DNA from: Bacillota bacterium
Lineage (GTDB): Bacteria; Bacillota; Clostridia; Christensenellales; CAG-138
NCBI GenBank assembly: GCA_023458615.1
Contig: JAEWYV010000149.1
Location: 1 to 9,391, forward strand
DNA length: 9,391 nucleotides
Direction of reading: 5' to 3'
A model generated the notes under the pieces. That model saw nothing but the letters and a program-made list of their open reading frames with translations, had not been told where the DNA came from and searched no databases. The translations under genes and the position numbers were made by a program. Within the stretch, counting starts at the first letter, position 1. Each line of letters opens with the position of its first letter. This document shows positions 1 to 5,970 of this stretch, one piece after another.

Positions 1-2
1 AC

Positions 3-575
3 TCACTTGTACTCAAAACCGACAAAGACGTTATGCCCGTTATCAGCATGGTCGAAGAGCAGCTTGTAACAAAGCTTGTTTATCGCAAGGTGCAGCTTGA
101 AAACGGCGCTTTTAAGCCCGATGCAAAGCTCACCAAGCTCGCCGTAATCGAACGTCACCACGCCACGGGCCGCATCGGCCTTGGCATTGTGGAAGGCTTG
201 AACATTGTTGGCGGCGCGATCGCCTCCACCGTTGCGCACGACTCGCACAACCTTGTGGTTGCCGGCGACAATGACGCCGATATGATACTCGCTGCGGATT
301 CCTTGCGCGAATGCGGCGGTGGTTACAGCGTGGTAAGCCATGGCGTTGTTATCGCGCGCCTGCCGCTTCCCGTTGCGGGCCTTATGACCGACGCGCCCAT
401 TGACGGCGTGATTGAGCGCCAGCGCGCGCTTCTCGACGCGGCGTGCAGCCTTGGCGCAAAGGCGGAAAGCGACCCGCTCATCGCCCTTTCCTTCCTTGCA
501 CTTCCGGTGATTCCGGACGTACGCTTGACCGACAAGGGGCTGTTCGACGTTGTGAATATGCGCTTTGTGCAATAG
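3..575 (+). CDS. ade: Adenine deaminase, C-terminal part (5' end outside window)
   Basis: Adenine deaminase hydrolyses adenine to hypoxanthine and ammonia in the cytoplasm (purine salvage or catabolism). About 190 C-terminal residues are visible and the reading frame is open to the window edge, so the start lies upstream; the family is usually near 570-600 residues. The visible part matches the adenine deaminase C-terminal domain: AVIERHHATGRIGLG, then ASTVAHDSHNLVVAGDND, then a Gly-rich GGGYSVV segment, then LPLPVAGLMTD, and finally the hallmark LSFLALPVIPDVRLTDKGLF just before the TAG stop. The internal ATG at 33 is not the real start, because homology continues upstream of it. The N-terminal amidohydrolase barrel with the metal ligands is not in view, so catalytic integrity cannot be judged. 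The next gene, 216 bases downstream on the same strand, begins a purine-hydroxylase operon, which fits a shared purine-degradation role. Family assignment is by recalled motif similarity. Confidence 0.93.
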   Translation, partial: SLVLKTDKDVMPVISMVEEQLVTKLVYRKVQLENGAFKPDAKLTKLAVIERHHATGRIGLGIVEGLNIVGGAIASTVAHDSHNLVVAGDNDADMILAADSLRECGGGYSVVSHGVVIARLPLPVAGLMTDAPIDGVIERQRALLDAACSLGAKAESDPLIALSFLALPVIPDVRLTDKGLFDVVNMRFVQ

Positions 576-584
576 AGCCGTCAC

Positions 585-633
585 ACAACGAGGCAAACTG
601 GTTTTCATTTCTCAAAAAGCGATGTTGTTTTTT
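585..633 (+). terminator. Possible weak terminator after ade
   Basis: ACAAC (585-589) can pair with GTTGT (624-628), and a run of six T (628-633) follows directly. The loop is over 30 bases with little internal pairing, so this is a poor intrinsic terminator by shape. Only the T-run position after ade argues for it. Read-through into the xdh genes is quite possible. Confidence 0.22.
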
Positions 634-647
634 GATTTGACCGACCT

Positions 648-676
648 TTGAAACACAATTTCCATTTTCATAGAGC
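648..676 (+). promoter_or_regulatory. Candidate vegetative promoter for xdhABC
   Basis: TTGAAA (648-653) matches the sigma-70/sigma-A -35 box at five of six positions. TAGAGC (671-676), after a 17-base spacer, matches the -10 box at only three of six. A competing -35-like TTGACC lies at 637-642 but has no better -10 partner. If used, the xdhA leader would be about 110 bases and would contain the hairpin at 705-731. The weak -10 makes this tentative. Confidence 0.25.
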
Positions 677-704
677 AAACGGGCAAAAACGGGCAGAATA
701 TCCG

Positions 705-731
705 CATGGTGCGGCGAAAGCCGCGCATATG
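705..731 (+). promoter_or_regulatory. GNRA-capped hairpin in the xdhA leader
   Basis: GTGCGGC (709-715) pairs with GCCGCGC (720-726), with one G-U pair, around a GAAA tetraloop (716-719). CAT (705-707) can pair with ATG (729-731) across a small internal loop, extending the helix. A small second hairpin, AGCC-TGTTT-GGCT, follows at 743-755. There is no T-run, so it is not a terminator. A stable GNRA hairpin about 60 bases before the start codon could be mRNA-stabilising or part of a regulatory leader; it did not match the molybdenum-cofactor riboswitch as I remember it. Function is unknown. Confidence 0.35.
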
Positions 732-791
732 GTGTGCCTGAAAGCCTGTTTGGCTCAAAAAGCAAAACTGTAGTATCCGGAGGTAGCCGTT

Positions 792-3080
792 ATGGGCGCA
801 GTAGGAAAAAGCGTCACCCGCGTAGACGCGGTTGATAAGGTAACTGGCCGGGCGAAATATACCGACGATCTTGCCGACAAAAGCGCATTGATCGCCAAGG
901 TATTTCGTTCCACCATCGCGCACGGCATGGTAAAAAGCATTGACATTTCCGAGGCACTTAAAATTGAGGGCGTCGTGAAAATCGTCACCTGCTTTGACGT
1001 ACCAAACAATGAGTTTCCGACCGCGGGCCACCCGTGGTCTACCGACCCGCATCATCAGGATGTTGCGGATCGGCTGTTGCTCAACCGGCATGTGCGCTAT
1101 TATGGCGACGATGTCGCGGTTGTTATTGCGGAGGACGAAGTTGCTGCGGATCAGGGTTTGCGCGCGCTCAAGGTGGAGTATGAAGAATACCCCTTTGTGC
1201 TGGATGTGCAGGAAGCCATGAAGGACGGCGCGCCGCAACTGCATGAAAAATATCCGAACAACATCCTCGGGCGCACCAACTATGAGATCGGCAACTTTGA
1301 AGAAGCGATTCAGGAGCCGGGTCTTATCAAGATTGAAGGCTGGTATGATACGCCCATCGTACAGCACTGCCATATTGAAAATCACATCTGCTATGCCGAG
1401 GAACAGTTTGGCAAAATCGTCATCGTCTCCAGCACGCAGATTCCGCATATCGTACGCCGCATCTGCGGTCAGGCGCTGGGTCTGCCCTGGGGCAGTGTGC
1501 GCCTGATCAAGCCGTATATTGGCGGCGGATTTGGTAACAAGCAGGATGCGCTCTATGAGCCGCTCTGCGGCTATTGCAGCCAGCAGGTTGGTGGCAGACT
1601 GGTCAAACTCGACGTGAGCCGCGAGGAGACCTTCATCAGCAACCGTGTACGGCATGCGATTCGCTATCATATCATCACCTATGCCCGCCCGGATGGACGT
1701 TTTGTCGCGCGGAGAATGGAAGCTTTCTCCAATCAGGGCGGCTACGCCAGCCACGGGCACGGTATCGTTGCCAAAGGTGCGGGCGCATTTAAGCAGATCT
1801 ATGTGGACGAAAAGGCGACAAAGGTGGATGCCTATACCGTCTTTACGAACCTTCCATCCGCTGGCGCAATGCGCGGCTACGGCATCCCGCAGGTTTCATT
1901 TGCCATTGAAAGCAGCGTGGAAGACGCGGCGAAGGCACTCGGCATCGATTCACTCAAACTCCGTCAAATGAACATGATGCCCGTTGGCTATGTGGATGCA
2001 TTTTCAAAGAACTGCAACTATTTTGACAGCCACAATCAATGCATTGCCGCGGCAGATCGATATATCGACTACAAGCGTAAGCACGAGGACTATGCCAATC
2101 AGACCGGCCCCATCCGTAAGGGTATTGGTATGGCGATCTTCTGGTATAACACCGCCGTTTGGCCCATCTCACTGGAGGCTTCCAGTTGCCGGATGTTGAT
2201 GAATCAGGATGGTTCCGTGCAGCTCCAGATTGCGGAAACCGAGATTGGTCAGGGCGCGGATACCGTATTTGCGCAGATGGTTGCCGACACGGTCGGCGTA
2301 CCGATGGAAAAGGTGCATGTCGTCTCTACGCAGGATACGGATGTTACCCCGTTTGGCACCAGCGCGTATGCCTCCCGCCAAACATATGTTGCCGGTTTTG
2401 CGATCGCAAACATCGGCGCGCAGCTAAAGAAAAAGGTGCTCAGCTACGCCGCAATGTTTATGGCAAGGCCTATTGAGGAACTTGACCTCGTGGATGGCAA
2501 CGTCATTGAAAAAGAAAGCGGCGAAATTGTAATCCCGCTTGATGAACTTGCGACCACCGCGTTGTATTCCCTTGATCAGGCGGAGCAGTTCAGCGCCGAG
2601 GGCACCACGCAGATTAAGAGTAACGCCTACTCCTTTGGCTGCAGCATCGCCGAGGTTGAAGTGGATATTCCCATGTGCAAGGTAAAGCTTGTCAAGATGG
2701 TCAACGCGCACGATTGCGGCAGATTGATCAACCCGCAGCTTGCCGAGGCGCAGGTGCACGGGGGCATGAGCATGGCAATCGGCTACGGAATGGGCGAGCA
2801 ACTGCTCTTTGACCCCAAGACCGGAAAGCCGCTGAATAACAACCTGCTGGACTACAAGCTCTGCACCATGATGGATCATCCCGATCTCAGGGCTGAGTTT
2901 GTAGAAAACTTTGAGCCCACAAGCCCGTTTGGAACAAAGGCGCTCGGCGAGCCGCCAACATGCCCCGGCGCGCCCGCTATCCGCAATGCGATTCTCAACG
3001 CTACGGGAGTTTCTATTAACCAGACGCCCATGACGCCGCATATCCTCTTTGAACGGTTCAAAGAGGAAGGCTTGCTGTAA
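792..3080 (+). CDS. xdhA: Xanthine dehydrogenase-type hydroxylase, molybdopterin-binding subunit
   Basis: Large catalytic subunit (762 aa) of a molybdenum hydroxylase that oxidises a purine such as hypoxanthine or xanthine, passing electrons through [2Fe-2S] clusters to FAD. It closely resembles E. coli XdhA (about 750 aa) in length and motifs. The N-terminal hammerhead domain starts with VDAVDKVTGRAKYTDDL (residues 12-28). The first cofactor-binding domain carries VSSTQIPHIVRR and IGGGFGNKQD (Gly244-248). NLPSAGAMRGYG follows (Arg361), then the second cofactor domain with EIGQGADTVF (Gln487), and GTKALGEPP holding the predicted catalytic base Glu720. Oddities: the residue matching bovine Glu802 is Gln251, and no Arg matches bovine Arg880 near residue 329, so substrate choice is uncertain. 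The ATG has GGAGG at 779-783, eight bases upstream. The FAD and Fe-S subunit genes follow after gaps of 18 and 1 bases, which indicates one operon. Nicotinate or another heteroaromatic hydroxylase is an alternative. Confidence 0.93.
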   Translation: MGAVGKSVTRVDAVDKVTGRAKYTDDLADKSALIAKVFRSTIAHGMVKSIDISEALKIEGVVKIVTCFDVPNNEFPTAGHPWSTDPHHQDVADRLLLNRHVRYYGDDVAVVIAEDEVAADQGLRALKVEYEEYPFVLDVQEAMKDGAPQLHEKYPNNILGRTNYEIGNFEEAIQEPGLIKIEGWYDTPIVQHCHIENHICYAEEQFGKIVIVSSTQIPHIVRRICGQALGLPWGSVRLIKPYIGGGFGNKQDALYEPLCGYCSQQVGGRLVKLDVSREETFISNRVRHAIRYHIITYARPDGRFVARRMEAFSNQGGYASHGHGIVAKGAGAFKQIYVDEKATKVDAYTVFTNLPSAGAMRGYGIPQVSFAIESSVEDAAKALGIDSLKLRQMNMMPVGYVDAFSKNCNYFDSHNQCIAAADRYIDYKRKHEDYANQTGPIRKGIGMAIFWYNTAVWPISLEASSCRMLMNQDGSVQLQIAETEIGQGADTVFAQMVADTVGVPMEKVHVVSTQDTDVTPFGTSAYASRQTYVAGFAIANIGAQLKKKVLSYAAMFMARPIEELDLVDGNVIEKESGEIVIPLDELATTALYSLDQAEQFSAEGTTQIKSNAYSFGCSIAEVEVDIPMCKVKLVKMVNAHDCGRLINPQLAEAQVHGGMSMAIGYGMGEQLLFDPKTGKPLNNNLLDYKLCTMMDHPDLRAEFVENFEPTSPFGTKALGEPPTCPGAPAIRNAILNATGVSINQTPMTPHILFERFKEEGLL

Positions 3081-3098
3081 CAGGAGGAGCTGAATAGT

Positions 3099-3980
3099 AT
3101 GTACGATTTTTCCGCTTTATACGAAGCAACAAGCGCGCAACACGCGGTGGAACTCATGCAGGCGCACCCGGCAGCCGTACTGATTGCCGGCGGCAGCGAT
3201 GTTCTCATCAAAATGCGCGAAGGCAAACTCGCCGGTGCGGAACTCATCAGCCTCTACAAGCTGGATGAGCTGCGCGAGGTAACGATGGAGCCCGACGGCG
3301 CACTGCGTATTGGCCCCATGACGAGTTTTTCTCATGCAACCAAGAGCGCCCTGCTACAGAAATATATGCCGGTGCTCGGTGAAGCCGCGGATACCGCTGG
3401 CGGGCCGCAGCTAAGGAATATCGGTACGCTCGGCGGCAACATCTGCAACGGGGTAACCAGCGCAGATACCGCCTCCACCGAGGTAGCCTATGATGCGATC
3501 TGTGAAATCTTGGGGCCAAACGGCAAGCGTCTGGTCAGCATCCATGACTTTTACAAGGGCGTAGGCAAGGTTGACCTTGCTCCGGGCGAATTGCTCACAG
3601 GAATTCTGATCCCCAAAGAGAGCTACGAGAACTGCTTTGGCTACTACATCAAATATGCCATGCGAAACGCGATGGATATCGCGACGATCGGCTGTTCTGT
3701 GAATGTCGTGCTCAGCGCAGATAAAAAGACCATCCAGCGGATGCGCATTGCCTATGGCGTGGCGGGGCCTGTTCCCATGCGCGCACGCTCTGCCGAAGCC
3801 GCCGTCAACGGTCAGCCCGTCAGTGAAGCGACCATTACGCTCATCGGCAACGCGGTGCTCAACGACGTAAACCCACGTACCAGCTGGCGCGCGAGCGCAG
3901 ATTTCCGCAAGCAGATCATCAGCGAGAGTGCACGGCGCGGCCTGAAAGCCGCCGTCGAGCGCGCAGGAGGTGTGTTCTAA
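3099..3980 (+). CDS. xdhB: Xanthine dehydrogenase-type hydroxylase, FAD-binding subunit
   Basis: FAD-carrying subunit (293 aa; E. coli XdhB is about 290) that takes electrons from the iron-sulfur subunit and hands them to NAD+ or another acceptor. Two signatures of the molybdopterin-dehydrogenase FAD-binding fold are visible: VLIAGGSDVLIKM (residues 27-39), which contacts the FAD pyrophosphate, and PQLRNIGTLGGNICNG (residues 103-118) followed by SADT (121-124). The C-terminal third, from about residue 180, reads as the CO-dehydrogenase flavoprotein C-terminal domain (YAMRNAMDIATIG and ending PRTSWRASADFRKQI). The start is well supported by GGAGG at 3083-3087, eleven bases before the ATG. Neither signal peptide nor membrane segment is seen, as expected for a cytoplasmic subunit. 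It lies between the molybdenum and Fe-S subunit genes in the same order as E. coli xdhABC. The electron acceptor cannot be deduced from the sequence. Confidence 0.93.
   Translation: MYDFSALYEATSAQHAVELMQAHPAAVLIAGGSDVLIKMREGKLAGAELISLYKLDELREVTMEPDGALRIGPMTSFSHATKSALLQKYMPVLGEAADTAGGPQLRNIGTLGGNICNGVTSADTASTEVAYDAICEILGPNGKRLVSIHDFYKGVGKVDLAPGELLTGILIPKESYENCFGYYIKYAMRNAMDIATIGCSVNVVLSADKKTIQRMRIAYGVAGPVPMRARSAEAAVNGQPVSEATITLIGNAVLNDVNPRTSWRASADFRKQIISESARRGLKAAVERAGGVF
3965..3970 (+). promoter_or_regulatory. Ribosome binding site that fixes the xdhC start
   Basis: AGGAGG lies inside the last codons of xdhB, eleven bases before the ATG at 3982. It supports that ATG over the in-frame GTG at 3970, which would overlap the Shine-Dalgarno itself and add four residues. 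With the ATG start, xdhB and xdhC are separated by one base, so translational coupling is likely. Confidence 0.8.
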
Positions 3981-3981
3981 T

Positions 3982-4464
3982 ATGGAAAAGAAACTGGTCA
4001 AATGCAACATCAACGGCAAGGATGTCGAAACCTATGTGGATGTTCGCGCATCGCTGACGGACATGCTCCGCAACGATTATCGCCTCACCTCCGTGAAAAA
4101 AGGCTGTGAGGTTGGTGAGTGCGGCGCATGCAATGTCATCATCGACGGAGAATGCTATAACAGCTGCATCTATCTCGCTGTTTGGGCGGAGGGAAAGCAC
4201 ATCCGCACGCTCGAAAGTCTGCTCGGCCCAAACGGAGAGCTCAGCGACATTCAGCAGGCGTTTGTAGACGAGGCTGCGGTGCAATGCGGCTTCTGCACAC
4301 CGGGCTTTATCATGACCGCTGTTGAGGTTCTGGAGACAGGTAAGGAATACACCCGTGATGAACTCAGAAAGCTTCTCAGCGGTCATCTCTGCCGTTGCAC
4401 GGGGTATGAAAACATTCTCAACGCCGTCGAAAAGACCATGAAAAAGCGTTTAGGGAAGGCGTAA
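3982..4464 (+). CDS. xdhC: Xanthine dehydrogenase-type hydroxylase, [2Fe-2S] subunit
   Basis: Small electron-transfer subunit (160 aa; E. coli XdhC is about 159) carrying two [2Fe-2S] clusters between the molybdenum centre and FAD. All eight expected cysteines are present. The N-terminal plant-ferredoxin-like cluster uses Cys42, Cys47, Cys50 and Cys62 (GCEVGECGACNV, spacing Cx4Cx2Cx11C). The C-terminal helical-domain cluster uses Cys102, Cys105, Cys137 and Cys139 (QCGFCTPGF and HLCRCTGYENI, spacing Cx2Cx31CxC). A further Cys58 lies next to the first cluster and is probably not a ligand. The intact motifs argue for a working enzyme rather than a decayed one. It is the last gene of the three-subunit set. 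No molybdenum-cofactor insertion or maturation gene follows, so those functions must lie elsewhere in the genome. Confidence 0.95.
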   Translation: MEKKLVKCNINGKDVETYVDVRASLTDMLRNDYRLTSVKKGCEVGECGACNVIIDGECYNSCIYLAVWAEGKHIRTLESLLGPNGELSDIQQAFVDEAAVQCGFCTPGFIMTAVEVLETGKEYTRDELRKLLSGHLCRCTGYENILNAVEKTMKKRLGKA

Positions 4465-4474
4465 CCCTCTGTAT

Positions 4475-4503
4475 GCCAATGGATTTCAAAAAAATCTATT
4501 GGC
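4475..4503 (+). terminator. 12-bp hairpin just after xdhC, possible 3' end element
   Basis: GCCAATGGATTT (4475-4486) pairs with AAATCTATTGGC (4492-4503), with one G-U pair, around a five-base CAAAA loop. It starts ten bases after the xdhC stop. What follows is A-rich, not T-rich, so it is not a classical Rho-independent terminator for the plus strand. It may stabilise or mark the 3' end of the xdh message. Structure is clear; function is inferred. Confidence 0.4.
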
Positions 4504-4519
4504 TATGCGAAAAAAAGAA

Positions 4520-4548
4520 TTGCAAACATCGGTGGCTTGAAGTAGCAT
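4520..4548 (+). promoter_or_regulatory. Candidate promoter for the aminotransferase gene
   Basis: TTGCAA (4520-4525), a 17-base spacer and TAGCAT (4543-4548) match sigma-70/sigma-A boxes at four of six positions each, with ideal spacing. Transcription would begin near 4555, just before the hairpin at 4569-4600, leaving a leader of about 80 bases. Consensus matches of this quality also occur by chance. Confidence 0.35.
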
Positions 4549-4568
4549 AAAAGCCAAACCATCGAATT

Positions 4569-4605
4569 CGCCCGGAACCGCGAACTGACGGTTTCGGGCG
4601 ATTTT
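4569..4605 (+). terminator. Terminator-like hairpin ahead of the aminotransferase gene
   Basis: CGCCCGGAACCG (4569-4580) pairs with CGGTTTCGGGCG (4589-4600), twelve pairs with one G-U, around an eight-base loop. ATTTTC follows, a short U-rich tail. It could end xdhABC transcription. It sits downstream of the candidate promoter and only 33 bases before the aminotransferase ATG, so it could instead act as an attenuator in that gene's leader. The sequence alone does not decide between these. Confidence 0.55.
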
Positions 4606-4633
4606 CATTCATGCTCGAAAGGAAGAAACAATC

Positions 4634-5902
4634 ATGCGCTATTCGGATTTGGACAAGGCGGCACTTCAGGCGGAATTGGCACGCGTACAGCAGGACTATG
4701 AGGCACTGCGCGGCTACAAACTCAACTTAAACCTCACCCGCGGTAAACCCGAGACCGCGCAGCTTGCACTTTCGGATGACATGATTCACACCCTTGACGA
4801 TGGCAATTATGAAATCGACGGCATGGACGCGCGCAACTATGGCGAACTAGCCGGACTTCCCTCCTGCCGCAAGCTCTTTGCTGATATTCTCTACTGCAAG
4901 CCGGAGGAGGTTATTCTCGGCAACAACGCGAGCCTTCAGCTCATGTATGACCTGATCGCGAAGGCCTATACGCACGGCCTCAAAAATAGCGTCCGCACCT
5001 GGGCGAAGGAGGACAAGGTCAAGTTCCTCTGCCCCTTCCCTGGCTACGATCGGCATTTCAACGTTTCCAAGTCCTTCGGCATGGAGCTGGTTCCCGTCCC
5101 GATGGATGAGAAGGGCCCCAAGATGGACATCGTAGAAGAGTTGATCAAGGATCCCTCCGTCAAGGGTATGTGGTGCGTGCCGAAATATTCCAATCCCGAC
5201 GGCTATGTCTACCCCCTTGAAACCTGCAAGCGCATCGCCGCGATGAAACCAGCAGCGCCGGACTTTGCGCTTATGTGGGACAATGCCTATTGCATCCATA
5301 CGTTTGAAGGCGAAGATGTCGCCTTCCCGGATATGATCGGCCTGTGCCGCGAGGCGGGCAATCCCGACCTCGTCTACGAATTTGCCTCCACCAGCAAGGT
5401 GACCTACGCGGGCGCAGGTGTCTCCTGCATGGCAGCAAGCGTGGAGAACATCAAGTATATTCTGGGACTCATGACCTTCCAGACCATCGGGCCGAACAAG
5501 GTAAACGAACTCATGCATGTCCGCTTCCTGAAAGATCACGCGAACACGCTTGCGCACATGAAGAAGCACGCGGCAATCATGAAGCCGAAGTTTGATCTTG
5601 TCTGCGAGGCGCTGGAGAAAGAAATCGATCCGCTCGAAATCGCGAGCTGGCATCGTCCAAAGGGCGGCTATTTTGTGAGCGTCAACCTCATGCCCGGCAC
5701 GGCAAAGCGCGTGGTGTCGCTCTGCAAAGAAATCGGTGTCGCGCTCACCGGCGCGGGCGCAACCTATCCCGGCGGTGTAGACCCCGAGGACACCAATCTG
5801 CGCATCGCCCCGTCCTATCCGCCGCTTGGCGAAGTTAAGCAGGCGATGGAGGTCTTCTGCACCTGCACGAAGCTCGCAACCCTCGAAAAGCTGCTCGCAT
5901 AA
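4634..5902 (+). CDS. PLP-dependent aminotransferase, AspT-like (aspartate aminotransferase class Ic)
   Basis: A fold-type I aminotransferase (422 aa) that resembles Corynebacterium glutamicum AspT, the group classed as aspartate aminotransferase Ic; the predicted reaction is transfer of the amino group between aspartate and 2-oxoglutarate. Matching blocks in order are LNLNLTRGKPETAQL near residue 31, MDARNYGELAGLPSCRKLF near 64, LCPFPGYDRHFNVSKSFGM near 132, GMWCVPKYSNPDGYVYPLE, and LMWDNAYCIHTFEGED with Asp216 and Tyr219. ASTSKVTYAGAGVS holds the predicted Schiff-base Lys255. Length agrees with the family (about 425). The ATG at 4634 follows AAAGGAAG (4618-4625) at a normal distance. Neighbours upstream degrade purines and neighbours downstream are on the other strand, so it is probably its own transcription unit. 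Amino acid preference cannot be proven from sequence; other amino donors are possible. Confidence 0.88.
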   Translation: MRYSDLDKAALQAELARVQQDYEALRGYKLNLNLTRGKPETAQLALSDDMIHTLDDGNYEIDGMDARNYGELAGLPSCRKLFADILYCKPEEVILGNNASLQLMYDLIAKAYTHGLKNSVRTWAKEDKVKFLCPFPGYDRHFNVSKSFGMELVPVPMDEKGPKMDIVEELIKDPSVKGMWCVPKYSNPDGYVYPLETCKRIAAMKPAAPDFALMWDNAYCIHTFEGEDVAFPDMIGLCREAGNPDLVYEFASTSKVTYAGAGVSCMAASVENIKYILGLMTFQTIGPNKVNELMHVRFLKDHANTLAHMKKHAAIMKPKFDLVCEALEKEIDPLEIASWHRPKGGYFVSVNLMPGTAKRVVSLCKEIGVALTGAGATYPGGVDPEDTNLRIAPSYPPLGEVKQAMEVFCTCTKLATLEKLLA

Positions 5903-5917
5903 GCAATAAGAATCAAA

Positions 5918-5957
5918 AAACGCCGCTTCCGATCAGTCGGAAGCGGCGTTTGTGTTT
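5918..5957. terminator. Strong bidirectional intrinsic terminator
   Basis: AAACGCCGCTTCCGA (5918-5932) and TCGGAAGCGGCGTTT (5937-5951) form a perfect 15-bp stem around a TCAG loop. On the plus strand TTTGTGTTT follows; on the minus strand the A-run at 5915-5920 reads as TTTTTT. It starts 16 bases after the aminotransferase stop and lies 20 bases beyond the end of trpS, so it can terminate both convergent genes. Confidence 0.93.
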
Positions 5958-5970
5958 GGTTGTTTGGGTA

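Noticed and set aside
679..695. Tandem ACGGGCA repeat as a regulator binding site
   Set aside because: Only two short copies exist with no symmetry or known operator match; noted within the leader finding only.
576..791. Molybdenum-cofactor or purine riboswitch ahead of xdhA
   Set aside because: The conserved Moco motif blocks and the three-way purine aptamer core, as I remember them, are not visible; only simple hairpins are.
612..1760. Long minus-strand ORF (382 codons) opposite xdhA
   Set aside because: It is antisense to a gene with strong family motifs, has no recognisable domain, and arises from codon bias of the real gene.
3970..3981. Alternative GTG start for xdhC adding four residues
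   Set aside because: It overlaps the AGGAGG site itself; the ATG at 3982 has proper spacing.
4847..5653. Minus-strand ORF (268 codons) opposite the aminotransferase
   Set aside because: Antisense shadow; the plus-strand frame has all PLP-enzyme motifs.
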